From positions 186,001 through 250,000 of the forward strand of contig NW_019173976.1 in the NCBI RefSeq assembly GCF_001642475.1: a stretch of 64,000 nucleotides of DNA. The letters run 5' to 3'. The stretch is from Fonsecaea monophora (taxonomy: Eukaryota; Ascomycota; Eurotiomycetes; Chaetothyriales; Herpotrichiellaceae). The notes beneath the pieces were generated by a model, which did no database searches, had not been told where the DNA came from, and worked only from the letters and a program-made list of their open reading frames with translations. Of this stretch, positions 23,890 through 36,274 are shown piece after piece. The translations under genes and the position numbers were made by a program. Each line of letters opens with the position of its first letter. The first letter of the stretch is position 1.

Positions 23890-24552
23890 TCACTGCTCAA
23901 CATATTTGTCTCCTCGAATGGTGAGGCCTTGGTCTAAAAAAGGTTTGATTCCCGGAAGAGCCTCGGGATCATGACCAATATCCCGTCCTGCTCGAAACGC
24001 CGCGTTCAGATGTTGAGTGTGCTTCCCGTTCTCCGAGTACGAGCAATCATCGAAGATAGTGATTCGGAGTGGCTCGAACCCGCAGTAGCCGAAGATGCCA
24101 TATCTCCACAAATGATGAATTTGCTTGTCATAGCCCCATCTATCGAGCTGTTGGGAAGTCGCGCCGGCGAGAGCAAGGACTGTACAAGGCCGGTGCCTCA
24201 ACAAGCTGCCTTCAGGATTGCGCTCCCATTTGTAGCACCAGCCCGCGGACCAAACTCTGTCCAGCCATCCCTTCATCATAGCAGGCATTTGGTACCACCA
24301 GATAGGGAAAATGAGGAAAATTGCGTCTGATTCTTCCACGAAACGCTGATGCTCAAGCACATCCTCGGGCATTGGCACACCTTCAAATTGTTCCCAGTCG
24401 CGTGAAGTGAAGATCGGATTGAAGCCTTCTCGGTACAAATCAATGATCTTGACTGTATGACCTGCGCTCTCTGCTCCTTTGATAACTTGATCCGCGACAG
24501 CGCGAGTAAAGGACTCCTGGTTTGGATGACAAAGCACGACCAGGACGTGCAT
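23890..24552 (-). CDS. NAD(P)H:quinone oxidoreductase, flavodoxin-like fold
   Basis: Single exon, 220 aa, ATG at 24552. It has the flavodoxin-2/NQO fold: an initial beta strand with the phosphate-binding loop (VVLCHPNQESFT), the LYREGFNP segment, and the FPIWWYQMPAMMKGWLDRVWSAGW block that forms the FAD/FMN and substrate pocket in NQO1, KefF and MdaB-type enzymes. Such proteins carry out two-electron reduction of quinones or related acceptors with NAD(P)H. Length matches the bacterial/fungal short NQO family. Its place between the Rieske oxygenase and the regulator suggests it serves the same pathway, either as a reductase or for a quinone product; this is inference. Confidence 0.9.
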   Translation of the reverse strand: MHVLVVLCHPNQESFTRAVADQVIKGAESAGHTVKIIDLYREGFNPIFTSRDWEQFEGVPMPEDVLEHQRFVEESDAIFLIFPIWWYQMPAMMKGWLDRVWSAGWCYKWERNPEGSLLRHRPCTVLALAGATSQQLDRWGYDKQIHHLWRYGIFGYCGFEPLRITIFDDCSYSENGKHTQHLNAAFRAGRDIGHDPEALPGIKPFLDQGLTIRGDKYVEQ

Positions 24553-24796
24553 TGTGAGAGTCGCAGTTAATAGGTGTTATAGGCAAAATCTGACTGAAAG
24601 AATGCACAGAGGAACAGGAAACCAACGGCGTTGGAGACAAGCAAGAAAAGGAAGACCGACCAAATCCCCATCAGACAGGACATCAGTGTAGACGTTTAGC
24701 GCCAGCGTTCCATTCTTCTCCCATCACGGACTAATCCGTGACCAATATTTGCGGGCCAAGCAATGGAGAGCGCCTCGGATGCGTCCATGGTCATAT

Positions 24797-26624
24797 TCAA
24801 ATCATCACAAATTGCCAGTTGTTTTGGACCAATAAATCTACCCAAAAGACATCTGATCCCTGGTCCATCAGCCTCCAGGTCTCTAAGACTAACAACTTCA
24901 TGCGCCAGATTGTATTGAATGGTAGGATGTCTTGGATTCGCTGAAACCGCGTGACGACCAATGCCCTAGCTTCCGTTGCTGTCATTTGGCCGTGGAGACT
25001 AGAGTGCTCGTGAGACAGCGAGATTCCAGGCAGCTGGTAACATATGTCGCACTGCATCTCGCCCTCAGACCCAGAAGGACAAACCGCCCTCTGCGAAAGC
25101 ACGCCGGACACAATCATGAGCAATATCGCTTCGATGGTCCGAGTGCCTGAGTTTTTCGAGTTCTGCTCCAGCACCCGGAGGACATGAATTGCCAATGATA
25201 TGAGATATTCTGCGATCGATTTCGGGGTCTCCGAGACCCAGGTTCTCGCGGCATGCGAAGTTTCAGGGGGCAGCTTGTGGTCTAGCAAGTTGGGATAAGT
25301 ACAATAAAGCAGTAAAAGCCCGCACAGTTGATATGCTTGGGCGATGTTGACCAGGTCATTGACAGAAGTATGAGGATCTTGCGGATCCAAAATCATGTCG
25401 GCTGTGGGAATTTTCAAAGAGACCAATTGATGTTCAAGGTTGCGAGACTCCTCAATACCAGCGAGTCCGTAATTGAGCGCTCCTGCAGTAGTCATCGCTT
25501 GTCGAAGGGCGGTCCTACGCTGCGAGAGGACAAGGCGGCCAACCTTCCCCAGAAGGAGTTGAGATTCTGGAGAGATTCCCGTCAAGGGATGAGGCATTCG
25601 TGGTTCTGGCATGTGCTGAGGAATTGGTGGTGGGTCTTGAATTTGGCGCAACTCCGGGTCGCAAGCAAAGGATAGCATCATCCACCAGTACAACAGGAAT
25701 TCGGCGAAGAATTGGGTAGTCTTCGGCGGAATCTTGGGGTTCTCTATGAGCAGTTCGGACAGCAGTGCAGATGCACCGTAGTAGTGTTCCAACCCAAGAT
25801 CCTTCCAATCGTACCAGCTACTGCTAAGGCCAAACATGCACACAACGAAAAGGACTTCTGTCTTTCGAACTGGAATAGACCTGCTAATGGTTAGAAGGCT
25901 GGAGGACAATCCACCGAGAACGACAAGGCGCGCTTCATTCACACCCAGACAGTGTCGACAGTTAGCATCGCCGCCTGATAGGTAGATACCGACAAAATAC
26001 TTGAACGCAGAGTAGAGGAGAGGCGAGCGCCTCCACTCCGAAAGGGCCGCAGCACGAAACGGGCTGAAGCGGCCATCATAAATGGATAGAACTCGGGATA
26101 GAACTCCGGAGTAGGAGTCGAGGAGTAAGACGGAATCCTGGAAAATCGACGACGATCGTGGGAATGCGGATGCACTCACGAGATTATCTGACAGGAAGGG
26201 CTTGGGAAATACTATCGTGAGAGCATCCTGTGTTGATCCTGAACTGACGCTTGCGCCGCTGTGCCCTGAGGTCCTGTCTACACTCGAGAGTGGAATTCCA
26301 GTATCACGCCATGAGCCACTGAGGAAGGAGGAAGAGATCTCTTGCTGGTGAGAATTCTCTGGCAGAAAGTTGGACCTTGGATCTGTGGCACCCGAAGGAG
26401 CTGAACTTGGTCTTGTAACTTTCTCGTATTTCAGGGACCATCGGAGAGGTCGTCGGTAGCCAGGGCAGAGCCAGCCTCGGTTGGCGCCTGAAGCTCAATC
26501 AGATTGTTGTTGTCCAGGTTCACCATGCTTGAAGCATACATCTGGAGCAAGCAGGGTTCTTTTGATCACATTTGACATGGGCCTTTCGACAGGTGGCACA
26601 TCCACCGTGAGAATACTTTGACAT
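24797..26624 (-). CDS. Zn2Cys6 transcription factor with Fungal_trans_2 domain
   Basis: Two exons, complement(24797..26487, 26540..26624), give 591 aa. Exon 1 starts MSKYSHGGC and holds most of the zinc cluster. The 52-nt intron (GTATGC..CTTCAG) joins the fifth cysteine to ANRGWLC, giving C9-x2-C12-x6-C19-x6-C26-x2-C29-x6-C36 followed by PGY, a typical binuclear cluster. The rest matches the Fungal_trans_2 type (LLDSYSGVLSRVLSIYD..PFR near the start of the domain, then helical repeats). These regulators bind CGG-type half-sites and usually control nearby catabolic or secondary-metabolism genes, so it is the likely local regulator of the oxidoreductase and Rieske genes downstream on the same strand. 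Confidence 0.9.
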
Positions 26625-27041
26625 CGTAGGGCATTATGGGCGTTTCGACGAAGTGTAGCTATGTTGATGGAGGGTTTGTAACAACATCTTTTGGTGCCTG
26701 CAGTGAGGAGTCGATATGAAGAGTGGATGGTTTACACTCTGTGCGCACCGAGTACCTGTGTCTGGGTCTACCGTCGCTCATGGCGTTAGTGCCACGGCTC
26801 TTGGCGTGACACGGGCATCAATTGGCTGCCATTGAAGGACACTTCTACAAGATGCCTCAGGCGGTTCTTGACCTGACGTCCCAACTCTGCATTGTCAATT
26901 CTCCCAGAATCCTAGTGTCTCCGTCATCCTCGTCCGCAAGCCAAGTCTAGGGCCAGCCCAAAGAATTATACAGCCGTGCCGAGATCCATGAAAGAGTGAA
27001 CATTCTTGGACGACCCCGACTTTGGGTCAGCGTGAGCCAAC
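26625..27041. promoter_or_regulatory. Divergent promoter, TF gene / AP-1 gamma
   Basis: A 417-bp spacer lies between the start codons of the Zn2Cys6 gene (minus) and the gamma-adaptin gene (plus). No gene is seen. Confidence 0.4.
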
Positions 27042-29720
27042 ATGACCTCCCGTCAGTCACCCTGTATCCCGCATGCGGTGCTCGAGGCATACTGATCAGT
27101 GTTCAGTCAAGCAATTCATCCGCAATGTGCGAGCCTCCAAAACCATCGCAGACGAGCGTGCCGTCGTTCAAAAGGAGAGTGCCGCAATCAGGGCTAGTTT
27201 TCGGGAAGAGAGCGGAGATTCCAACATTAGGTCGCTCACTACAATCGCTATGTCGGCAGGGATGTATCTGACCTGAAGTAGAAGGAACAATGTCGCAAAG
27301 CTGTTATACCTCTTTACGCTAGGAGAACGCACCCATTTCGGCCAGATAGAGTGCCTCAAACTCCTGGCCTCTCCCAGATTCGCAGACAAGCGCCTGGGCT
27401 ATCTAGGCACGATGCTGTTGCTGGACGAGAATCAAGAAGTCCTCACGTTGGTTACCAATTCACTGAAGAAGTACACACGCATTTCGACTCCCGTTAAAGC
27501 GTCTTGCTGACCATCCACAGCGATCTCAATCACTCAAATCAATATGTCGTGGGCCTAGCACTCTGTACCTTGGGCAACATTGCCTCCGTTGAAATGTCCA
27601 GAGACTTATTCCCCGAAGTCGAGACCCTCATATCCACCGCAAACCCCTATATACGTCGAAAGGCTGCGCTCTGCGCCATGCGAATATGCCGAAAAGTCCC
27701 AGATCTGCAAGAACATTTCATGGAGAAGGCCAAGGTGTTGCTGCAAGATAGAAATCACGGGGTCCTCCTCTGTGGGTTGACGCTGATAACGAGCATGTGC
27801 GAAGCAGATGAGGCAGAAGGTGGAGAGGAAGGGGTGGTTGAAATGTTCCGGCCAGTTGTTCCACACTTGGTCCGCACTTTGAAAAGCCTGACGAGCTCGG
27901 GCTACACGCCTGAGCATGATGTCTCCGGCATCACTGACCCATTTTTACAAGTCAAAATCCTGCGGCTTTTCCGAGTGTTGGGGCGGGGCGATGCTGCCAC
28001 CAGCGAGCAGATCAACGATATTCTCGCGCAAGTGGCCACCAACACCGAGTCCACGAAGAATGTTGGAAATGCTATACTATACGAGGCCGTTCTTACCATC
28101 CTGGACATCGAAGCCGACTCGGGGCTGAGGGTTCTGGGTGTTAACATCCTCGGGAAATTTTTGGCCAACAAGGACAACAACATTCGGTATGTTGCACTAA
28201 ACACTTTGATCAAGGTAGTTGCCATCGAGCCGAACGCCGTCCAAAGGCACCGGAACACAATTCTGGAGTGCTTGAGGGATCCCGATATCTCCATCCGACG
28301 ACGGGCACTGGATCTTAGTTTCACCTTGATTCGAGAGGACAATGTACGAGTGCTCATACGAGAACTTTTGGCCTTTCTGGAGGTCGCCGATACCGAGTTC
28401 AAACCCGTCATGACAACGCAGATTGGCATTGCTGCCGATCGGTTTGCCCCAAACAAGCGCTGGCACATCGATACTATGCTGCGAGTTGTCAAGCTTGCCG
28501 GAAACTTTGTCAAAGAGCAGATTCTCTCGTCCTTCATTCGCCTCATTGCCACCACACCCGATCAGCAAACATATGCAGTCCAAAAGTTATACGCGGCTCT
28601 GAAATCGGACATCACACAAGAGGCTCTGACTCTTTCTGCTGTCTGGGTCATCGGCGAATATGGCGACGCTCTCCTCCGTGGTGGCTCGTATGAAGAAGAA
28701 GAGCTGGTGAAGGAAGTTAAAGAAACCGATATTGTCGATCTGTACACCACAATCCTCAATTCAACATACGCGAATCAAGTGGTGACTGAATACATCATCA
28801 CTTCTGCAATGAAGCTGACTACAAGAATGTCCGACCAGTCACAAATTGAGCGGATAAGGCGCTTGATGAATTCCCGAACTGCCGACCTTAGCATTGAGAT
28901 CCAGCAAAGAGCGGTGGAATATAGCAACATGTTCGGTTACGACTCGATTCGAAGAGGTGTCCTGGAGAAAATGCCGCCCCCAGAAATCAAAGAGGAACAA
29001 CGAGTTCTTGGTCAGTCGGCCACGCCTGCGAAGGACAAGAGAAAGACCCTGAAAGCGAAGACAAATGTCAAAGTTTCGAAAACAACCGAATCAGACATGC
29101 TCCTCGATCTTATGGGCGGATCGGACGTGCCCGCTGTTGACACTAGCGCTACATTGAACGGTCAACAACAGACAGCAGACCTGTTAGCAGATATTCTTGG
29201 AGGTGGGAGCTCAGTTTCAAGTCCTCCACCACAAACAAAGAGTCCTGCACCAACTTCCAACACGGACGCCATCATGGACCTGTTCGGCAACGGAACTACG
29301 AAACCCGCCAGCCCTGCACCTGTTGGACCACAGTCACACCCTGTGTACAACAAGAATGGTCTGTCCCTTGCGATTCATGTCTCTAGAAGTGGTCCTGCCA
29401 TACAGGCCATTGCCAGGTTTAGGAATAGCTCCGCTTTTGAGCAATTGTCAAATGTCGGCTTGCAGGCGGCAGTCCCAAAAAGCCAGAAGCTGACCTTGCA
29501 AGCGATAAACAAAAGCACGCTGGGACCTGGTGACGAGGCTACTCAGGGCATGAAGGTGATTGCAGCGACGGGGGTAAGTCTTTCAAATCTTTGTCATGTC
29601 TCGCTTGACTAATTGCTCGAATAGCCTCTTCCCACAAAACTCCGCCTACGGTTGAAAATCTCATACGCCAAAGATGGAGGGGCACCAGTGACCGAACAAG
29701 TCGACTGGACAGAGCCATGA
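27042..29720 (+). CDS. APL4: AP-1 complex subunit gamma (gamma-adaptin)
   Basis: Five exons (27042..27051, 27107..27230, 27282..27470, 27521..29573, 29625..29720) give 823 aa. The first exon has only ten coding bases; it joins to give MTSLKQFIRNVRASKTIADERAVV, the conserved gamma-adaptin start. The large armadillo-like trunk runs to about 560 (DLNHSNQYVVGLALCTLGNIASVEM is diagnostic). A proline/serine hinge with DLLADILGG and AIMDLFGNG follows, then an ear domain (about 700-823) ending in LRLRLKISYAKDGG..DWTEP, encoded partly by the last exon. Gamma-adaptin is a large subunit of the AP-1 clathrin adaptor that sorts cargo between the trans-Golgi and endosomes; the ear recruits accessory proteins with acidic Phe motifs. 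Introns are 50-55 nt. Confidence 0.95.
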
Positions 29721-30399
29721 TGTGCCCGAATGCTTCATTGCGTGTGCTTGTGCATACGGGAGAACTCCACCTAACCTACCTGTCCAATGACATTGGTCTA
29801 GAAACTGGTCAGCGTGTCCGCCGAGCGCCCGGTCATTAGCCCACAACCCTGTCATGGCAAAGATTCATTGGGAGCCCAAACGACAAAGGAGAAAGGCATT
29901 GTGAACCCGAACCAAGTTAGGCTCGAGCCTGACTTGGGGTGCTGAAACATCTGAAAGCGCTGCGGATGTAGCGGCAGCGATCAAGACAATATCGATCTCC
30001 CAGATATTGAACCCCCATAAATCTTCGGGTTGATTCGACTGTGGCTTGCGACGCGACGGCACGGAAAGCGTTCCGCCCTAAGGCAATGGTTGCAATCCCA
30101 CATCTTCAGCCTAAAAAAAGATCTCCAACCACCCTTCACGTATCCATCTAAATTATTTTGTGCTGTTCCTGAGTAACTCCGCACACTTTCGCCTCTCGTC
30201 CTTTCGATGGGCGGAAGAAGGCCGAAGAGCTCGACCCAGGTAAAGAAAGGTTTCCACGGCCACCCTCTTTGCTTCGAAGTATATCTTTGCTGCTGAGATA
30301 GTTGTAATAGCTCCTGGAATGTGTCGCTAACCTCTGGTATTCAATTTTATGTCTATCCTCTTGATCGAGACTCCATTGGCCTGAACGTTTCAAGGAGCC
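29721..30399. other. Intergenic / P450 promoter
   Basis: A 679-bp gap between co-oriented genes. No supportable coding region is seen. Confidence 0.5.
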
Positions 30400-32033
30400 A
30401 TGCTGCTTCCTCTCTTGATATACGCCCTTCCCATCCTTTTCATATCATATCTCTTCGGAGTTTACGTCTCCCTCTCCTCAATACCGGGGCCCTTCGCCGC
30501 GCGTCTCACCAATATCTATCGCCTTCTTCTTGTCTACAATCGTAATGCCCACGAGAAACATCTCATACTCCACAAGAAGTATGGCAACCTCGTCCGACTG
30601 GGGCCCAAGTGCATCTCCGTTTCAGGGTCGCAGAGTTACGTCCCTCAGATCTACGGGATTGGCAAAGGCCTGGTGAAGTCCGACTTCTACAGTTGCTTTC
30701 AAAACATCGTGAACGGACGACGGGCGGCCAGCCTCGTCGCCATGACAGATGAAAGCCAGCATGCAAGATCAAAAAGGCTGATTGCCCATGCATATTCGCT
30801 GAGCACGCTGGTCGAGTACGAAGAACTTGTGGATCGCACAACGGATGTATTTCTACACACTTTGGAGGAACAATTCGCCAGCACTTCGCCGTCCCCTGGA
30901 CGCGTGCTTGATCTGGGACGCTATCTACAGTTCTTCGCCTTCGACGTCATCGGGGAACTCACTTTTAGTCGGCGGTTAGGTTTCATTGAATCTGGTATCG
31001 ATGCGGACAACATCATCGAAGCGATCGGGGCGAATTTCTCCTACTTCAGTGTCCTTGGACAAATGCCTTGGCTGGACGAAGCCGTCCTGGGGAAGAACCC
31101 TTTTTACGTGAGATACTTCCGGAAGAGCGTCAGTTCTCCAATCCTGCTGTTCGCCCAAAGACTGCTGAAGGAGCGATTGAGGGAACTGGAGGAGGCCGGC
31201 GACGCAGATGACAAGGAAGATAAGTTGAACAGACCAGATTTCCTCAGCCGATTTTTGAAAATCCGAAAAGATGGCACTGAAGGAGACGAGACCTTGACCG
31301 ACGCTCAGATTCTATCAAACCTATTTGTGAGTCCTTCCCAGAAACCCTTCTTCCCAGCTTCATATCATCACGCCCTAACCCTCAGCTTTGGCTTTGCAAT
31401 TAGATGAATATCAATGCCGGCAGCGACACGATCGCCTCTACTCTCCGCGCCATCTTCTACCATCTCCTCAAGAACCCAGACTCCCTCGCGCGCCTGACCA
31501 CCGAGCTAGACTCAGCCGCAGCACAGAAGAAAATCTCCCGCCCGTCCCCGACGTGGAATGAGACCCAGCAAAACCTCCCCTACCTCTGTGCCGTGGTGAA
31601 GGAAGGTCTCAGGCTGAATCCAGCCTTGTCCTTGCCGCTGGAGCGCGTCGCCCCCAAAGAAGGCCTAACCCTACAACACGAAGACGGCACCAGCACCTTT
31701 GTTCCTGGCGGCACTGTCGTTGGTATCAATCCCTGGGTCTTCCACCGCAGCCCGAACGTCTTCGGCTCCGACGCAGAGATGTGGAACCCAAGTCGTTGGC
31801 TCACCACCAAGGAACAGGAAACCAAGCACATGGAACACAGTCTACTCTCCTTTGGTGCCGGAAAGAGGTCCTGCCTGGGTAAGAACATCGCAATGCTAGA
31901 GCTGCACAAGCTCGTTCCAGCACTCCTCATGAAGTTCAAGATTGAGTTGGACGACCCTACGCGGGAGTGGGAAGTAAGTAATGCTTGGGTATTGAACCAA
32001 ACGGGCTTGGATGTCAGATTGGCATTGAGGTGA
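30400..32033 (+). CDS. Cytochrome P450 monooxygenase
   Basis: Two exons (30400..31326, 31404..32033; 77-nt intron, phase 0) give 518 aa. The N-terminus is a membrane anchor (LLPLLIYALPILFISYLFGVY) followed by the IPGPF hinge. The oxygen-activation motif AGSDT is at 314-318, the ExxR pair at E376/R379, the PERF-like WNPSRW further on, and the haem-binding FGAGKRSCLG has the ligand Cys at about 466. General sequence style (benzoate/pisatin demethylase-like fungal P450s) is suggestive, but the substrate is not predictable. It is anchored in the ER and needs a P450 reductase. It stands alone here, without a PKS, NRPS or terpene cyclase nearby. It converges with the next gene, with 75 bp between stop codons. 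Confidence 0.95.
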
Positions 32034-32108
32034 CAGTTTTGCATTACGAATGAATCGTATCATTGATGTTACAAGGTCAAAAAATGTTTCACGGAGCACC
32101 ACTATCGA

Positions 32109-34012
32109 TCAAGGCCAGCGAGGCGGACTCGCCTCGATTACCTCCACCAATACTTTGAGAGATCGCCATATGTCTTCATCCCACGACCCTCTCAAACCTT
32201 CGATCAACCTTTGTCCGATAATGCCAATGCCTGCCTCCATGGCTATCGCTCTCTTTCTTAGCGCGTACTCGTTAAGCTTAATCGACGATTCATCAGGAAG
32301 ACCAATCCCCAGCATTTCTCGTGCCTTGTCGGGTATTCGATGCAAGCTTTCATTAGACGCTGCGGCCTGGGCCCAATACCGCTCCATGGGGACGACCTGG
32401 CCTTTCAGTCGGGAGAAGTGGAGGTCCACAATCACCCAGGCCGTGATTGCCGAAATGAGCAATAAGGACGCAGAAGGAAATATTCTGCCAAGAGCCTCGA
32501 GATAGACTGTGTTGGAGATTTGTGGATTTCGCAGCTCCATGACAACAGACGACTCGAGACAGAGCATGCCATCAGGGAATTCGTCAATAGCGACGGTGAC
32601 CGCGTTGAGAGCCCTTTCCAGCTTTCGGCATCGTGACCATTTCGCGCTCTTGACAGAAGGTGACAATCTTGAGATAGACTGCGCGTCCATTTCTAGTGTG
32701 TTCCCAATCGCCCATCTCTTCTCTAGCGTTGGAGACAATCGATCGCTCTGCATCCTCCGAGGAGATCTTCTGAAGGGATCTGTCGATATCTTGATGCCGG
32801 TGTCGATGTCGTCAGTACCGCGTGGCTCCGTTACCCTTGTCCTACTTCGCAGTGTCAATGCCATAAGCTGTGGGAAAGGCTCGGTCAAGGGAGGAGAGGC
32901 TCCTGAGACCGGAGGACAGACGCTGTTTGAAACGTGTGACTTGAACTGAGTCACATCACAAGGAGTGTCATACGGGCTGAAGGCAGAGATCTCAACATGC
33001 GCTTGCTTTGGTGTAGATGGAGCACCGGTGCTATCGCCAGGCAACTCAGATCTCGACTGGCTAGATGGCGGACGTTGGATATGGATTAATCTTGGCTTGC
33101 CTGGTCCAACGAGAACGGTGGCAATCATCTGAGATGCAGTTAGTGGACTTTGAGCTGGAAAGAAGATGCACGAATATATACCACTCCATCCTCGTTGTCG
33201 TCTGTGCAAATAGACGTGCAAGGACGTTGCACGACTTGATAGTAGCGAGCATTGTATCGCCGCATTCTCTCTTCATGCGATGTGGTATTGGCTAGCCACC
33301 CAGATTCGTCCGAACAAAGAGTGTCTCGATAGTCGTCGTCACGCGGAGTTACTGGCATGGATTCAGAGGCCGTGCTTAGATTGTCCTCCTCAAGTGTGCC
33401 ATGCTCAGAGGGTTGGCTTCCTTGGTCTTGCTCATCGCCGTCCCGATCATCGCAGTAATACGACAGTATATGGAGGCTGTCCAATGAATCGTCGTCTGGG
33501 ATGGGTGTGGTCAGGCGCTCGCATGGGTGGTGCAATCTGAAATACTGTTGTCCATTCTGAAGCGTTCCCACAATAGGGCTTGGAAGCAACGGGCTTATTG
33601 GGGTTGAAGTGGTCTCATTCCGAGCCAGAGCACGCAAATCGTTATAGCTCGCCAACATCCTGCGCAGTCCGGGAGAAGGCAGAGTTGTGGTAGGGTAGTC
33701 GTCCCCCCAAATAAGAGGAGGAGATTCGGGTAGACTTAGAGGAGAGGCTGTCTCCGAGTTTGCCAGGGAGGCATGCGAAGTGGTTCTTCGCGTCCTGACT
33801 TCAAATAACCTGCTTGGATTCGACTTCGCAGGCTTGCATCGATGAAGGAGCCTTGATAGTTGTGTTCTGGATGGATTTCGTGAAGGCTGGAAAGGTGAAG
33901 GGGTGGGTGTCATTTGTCCCTCCCTCAAACATTGGGTCTGAATGAGCGGCAAGGACTGGCCTCGATGAATAATTGATGCGTCGAGGGCGTGAGGAGGGAT
34001 CAAAAGTGCCAT
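32109..34012 (-). CDS. Unrecognised protein with C-terminal hydrophobic segment
   Basis: Two exons, complement(32109..33128, 33182..34012), give 616 aa. The 53-nt intron has a canonical ACTAAC branch and TCTCAG acceptor and joins NEDGV to MIATVLVGPGKP in phase. The N-terminal half is Ser/Thr/Pro-rich with acidic patches. It is more ordered from MIATVLVGPGKPRLIHI (about 278) and again from KWSRCRKLERALNAVTVAIDEFPDGML (about 440). A hydrophobic stretch (about 493-512, ASLLLISAITAWVIV) may be a membrane helix, followed by a charged C-terminal region. I cannot name a family. The start is taken at the ATG at 34012; the open frame upstream is entered only by GTG. Confidence 0.65.
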
Positions 34013-34846
34013 CGTGTTTGTGTGGGCTCGAATAAGTACGCTGCGGGTGTGGCTCTTCGACGAAGGAGAAGATGAGACATATATCCACGGGAAGACAGAG
34101 TCTGGCTTTGACGCGTGTTGGAAATCCAACTGCCACTGGCTCCCGATCCTTCTGCAAGACGCGTGCAGCCGTTTCTTGAGTTCTTCCCTTGCATCGTCGT
34201 CGGGTATGCGATTCTGTGTCACACGCTATGGTCCCCCCCCCCCCCCCCCTTTCGAAGCAGACATGTCCAGCCACCTTGGGAGTATTGAGGTGCAGCAATT
34301 CATCCCTTGCTTCAACCTAGCCTCAGGGTACACACCACAATTGTGACAGACTTGCAGAGTGGCAGGGTTTGTTGCACCGCATAGCATGTCATTCGAATTT
34401 GAGAAGGAAGAGGCAACCATGTAATTGTCATGCCTTACATGACAGGGTACAGAAAGTTGACACCGCATTTTCAAATCCAGCGCCGAGGGCTGCCACTTGG
34501 AAATTGCCACTTTCCAGGAAGAAACCAGGGTTGCTGAGTCCTGGGAACAAGGCGTGAGGTATTGTCGCAAGACTCGGTTCTACTGTCATCGAAGCTCATT
34601 AGAGGAACAGGTTTCTGTCGCTCCGTTGTTGGACAAAGTTTTGAAAAGATCATGTTGTAGCGCCAATTCACCCCTAGAACAATCCGAGATATCTAGAGAC
34701 ACCCGTTCACCCCTCAATTGTTGCATAGTGAGGCATTGCTTTGTTAAAAGATAGCTTGAAGCTCCAGTCCAGAGGCTGTTTAGGACTCGTAGGAAAAAAG
34801 TCGATGCGAGGTTGCATTACAACACCAGTCTCAAATTGATCGCAGT
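34013..34846. other. Intergenic with poly-C run
   Basis: This 834-bp gap holds the promoter of the minus-strand unknown gene and the 3' flank of the transporter gene. It carries a 17-C homopolymer and no supportable gene. Confidence 0.5.
34233..34249. repeat. Poly-C homopolymer (17)
   Basis: Seventeen consecutive C, upstream of the unknown gene starting at 34012. Long C/G runs are unusual in fungal DNA and prone to length error. Confidence 0.9.
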
Positions 34847-36274
34847 CTATATATGCTCTATTGGTTCTTCTGGCAAAAGTGCCTCGTATTCACCGGTTCG
34901 CCTTTGCGGAAACAGGGCTTTGATCGGTGGTCTGACGAGGTCGTTGAACATGAATGTACCATATACTAGCTGTAGCAACTGTCAGTTATGTTCCCTCCTG
35001 GGTCGGTTGGTGTTATGACTCACCAAGGCAAAACCAAGCACCTGGAGCCATTTGAATGACTCCCATCCAAGTCCAAGCGAGACAATCCAAATGAAAAGCG
35101 TACGGCAGGTGTCAATAATAGACCGAGAAGTGGCGGATATGCTTCGAGTTACAGAGAGGCCGAAGAAGTTGAAGCCGCCAATGGAGACCATGATTGCAAG
35201 ACTTGAAATGCCGATTGCACGGTTGCTGAACACTTGACGATAGCCTTCCTCAGCATCAAAGTATCCGTACTTCCCGGCTTTGGTGATGCCAACCGCCAAG
35301 TGCAGAATGACTTGAATTATGACGGTGACGACGAAGCCGAACAAGCCTTCCCACGCAACCACCTTGAGTGGCTCCAGGGCGTAATGTTCCAGGATCCATT
35401 CTTCGAGACAGAATTGTGTGGCGGTGAAGATTTGAGCGAATGCGATCAGGAAAATACCCAGGATTGTGCGCAAAACTGTAGGATCCACCGATTCCAGTAC
35501 AACGTCTCTCACACTGAGTATCGCGTGCCGCACCAGCTCCAGACTACCCTCCTTGGGTGCAGGAGAGGTCTTATCGCCAGAGGAAATCGCCCCAGCCAGA
35601 CCAACCAAGGCAACCCCTAGTACCACAATGAGAAGGGAGACCCAATGGTACAGATAGAGCTTTCTCTTCAAGAACAGGACACTAAACAGTCCGACGAACA
35701 GAACCAGCGCGCCTCTGGTCATTTGGTATATGGAGGCAGCCACAAACAGTAATCCAACGTTCATTAGGGTTGTGCCTGCAATGTCACAACAAGCTGGAAG
35801 TCCTAACAAAACGACCCTCCAACCCTCAAGATGCGCTCGATCGTCGGCGTTGGGTAAGAGTGGCTTCAAGGCGGGATCGGTAGCATCGCGTGAAGAGGCC
35901 GGCCGGACAGTGTCATCGTCCTCCTCTTGCTCCTCCTGGTCGTCTTCGGTATTGACAGGTCGGTGGAAGAGAGGGGTATCTTTGGAGCGAAGGATCACGT
36001 AGCGGTACAGGTAGAAGCCCAACATGACGAGCCAACATCCCATCTCACCGATGAACATTTGTACTCTGCGCAGGTTAGCGATCAACAACTTTGAGTTGAA
36101 TACTGGACCTTACGTCTGGATGACTGGTTGTTCGAACGTCCTGTGATCCTTCGGATTCTTGCTCGTGCAACCCCTTACACATTGTTGATCTTGAAACTTT
36201 GTCAGAAGTGTGTTGGCGCACCCAGTGACCAGCATCATTCCCACAAGGAATGGTATCACTGCTTTGGCGGCCAT
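34847..36274 (-). CDS. SLC35F6-like drug/metabolite-type transporter
   Basis: Three exons, complement(34847..34969, 35024..36065, 36114..36274), give 441 aa. The 48-nt intron joins VIQT to VQMFIGEMGC; the 54-nt intron joins LQVLGFAL to LVYGTFMFNDL, and the last exon ends EEPIEHI. Both splices keep phase and restore family text. About ten hydrophobic segments are present, with an acidic cytosolic loop (about 80-100, DDQEEQEEDDD). The blocks MMLVTGCANTLL, VGLLFVAASIYQMTRGALVLFVG and SRSIIDTCRTLFIWIVSL are those of the SLC35F6/nucleotide-sugar-transporter-like family in the DMT superfamily. The substrate is unknown; membership points to an organelle membrane (Golgi, lysosome/vacuole or mitochondria in relatives). 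Confidence 0.9.

Noticed and set aside
27902..28555. 217-codon minus-strand frame
   Set aside because: Antisense to the gamma-adaptin trunk.
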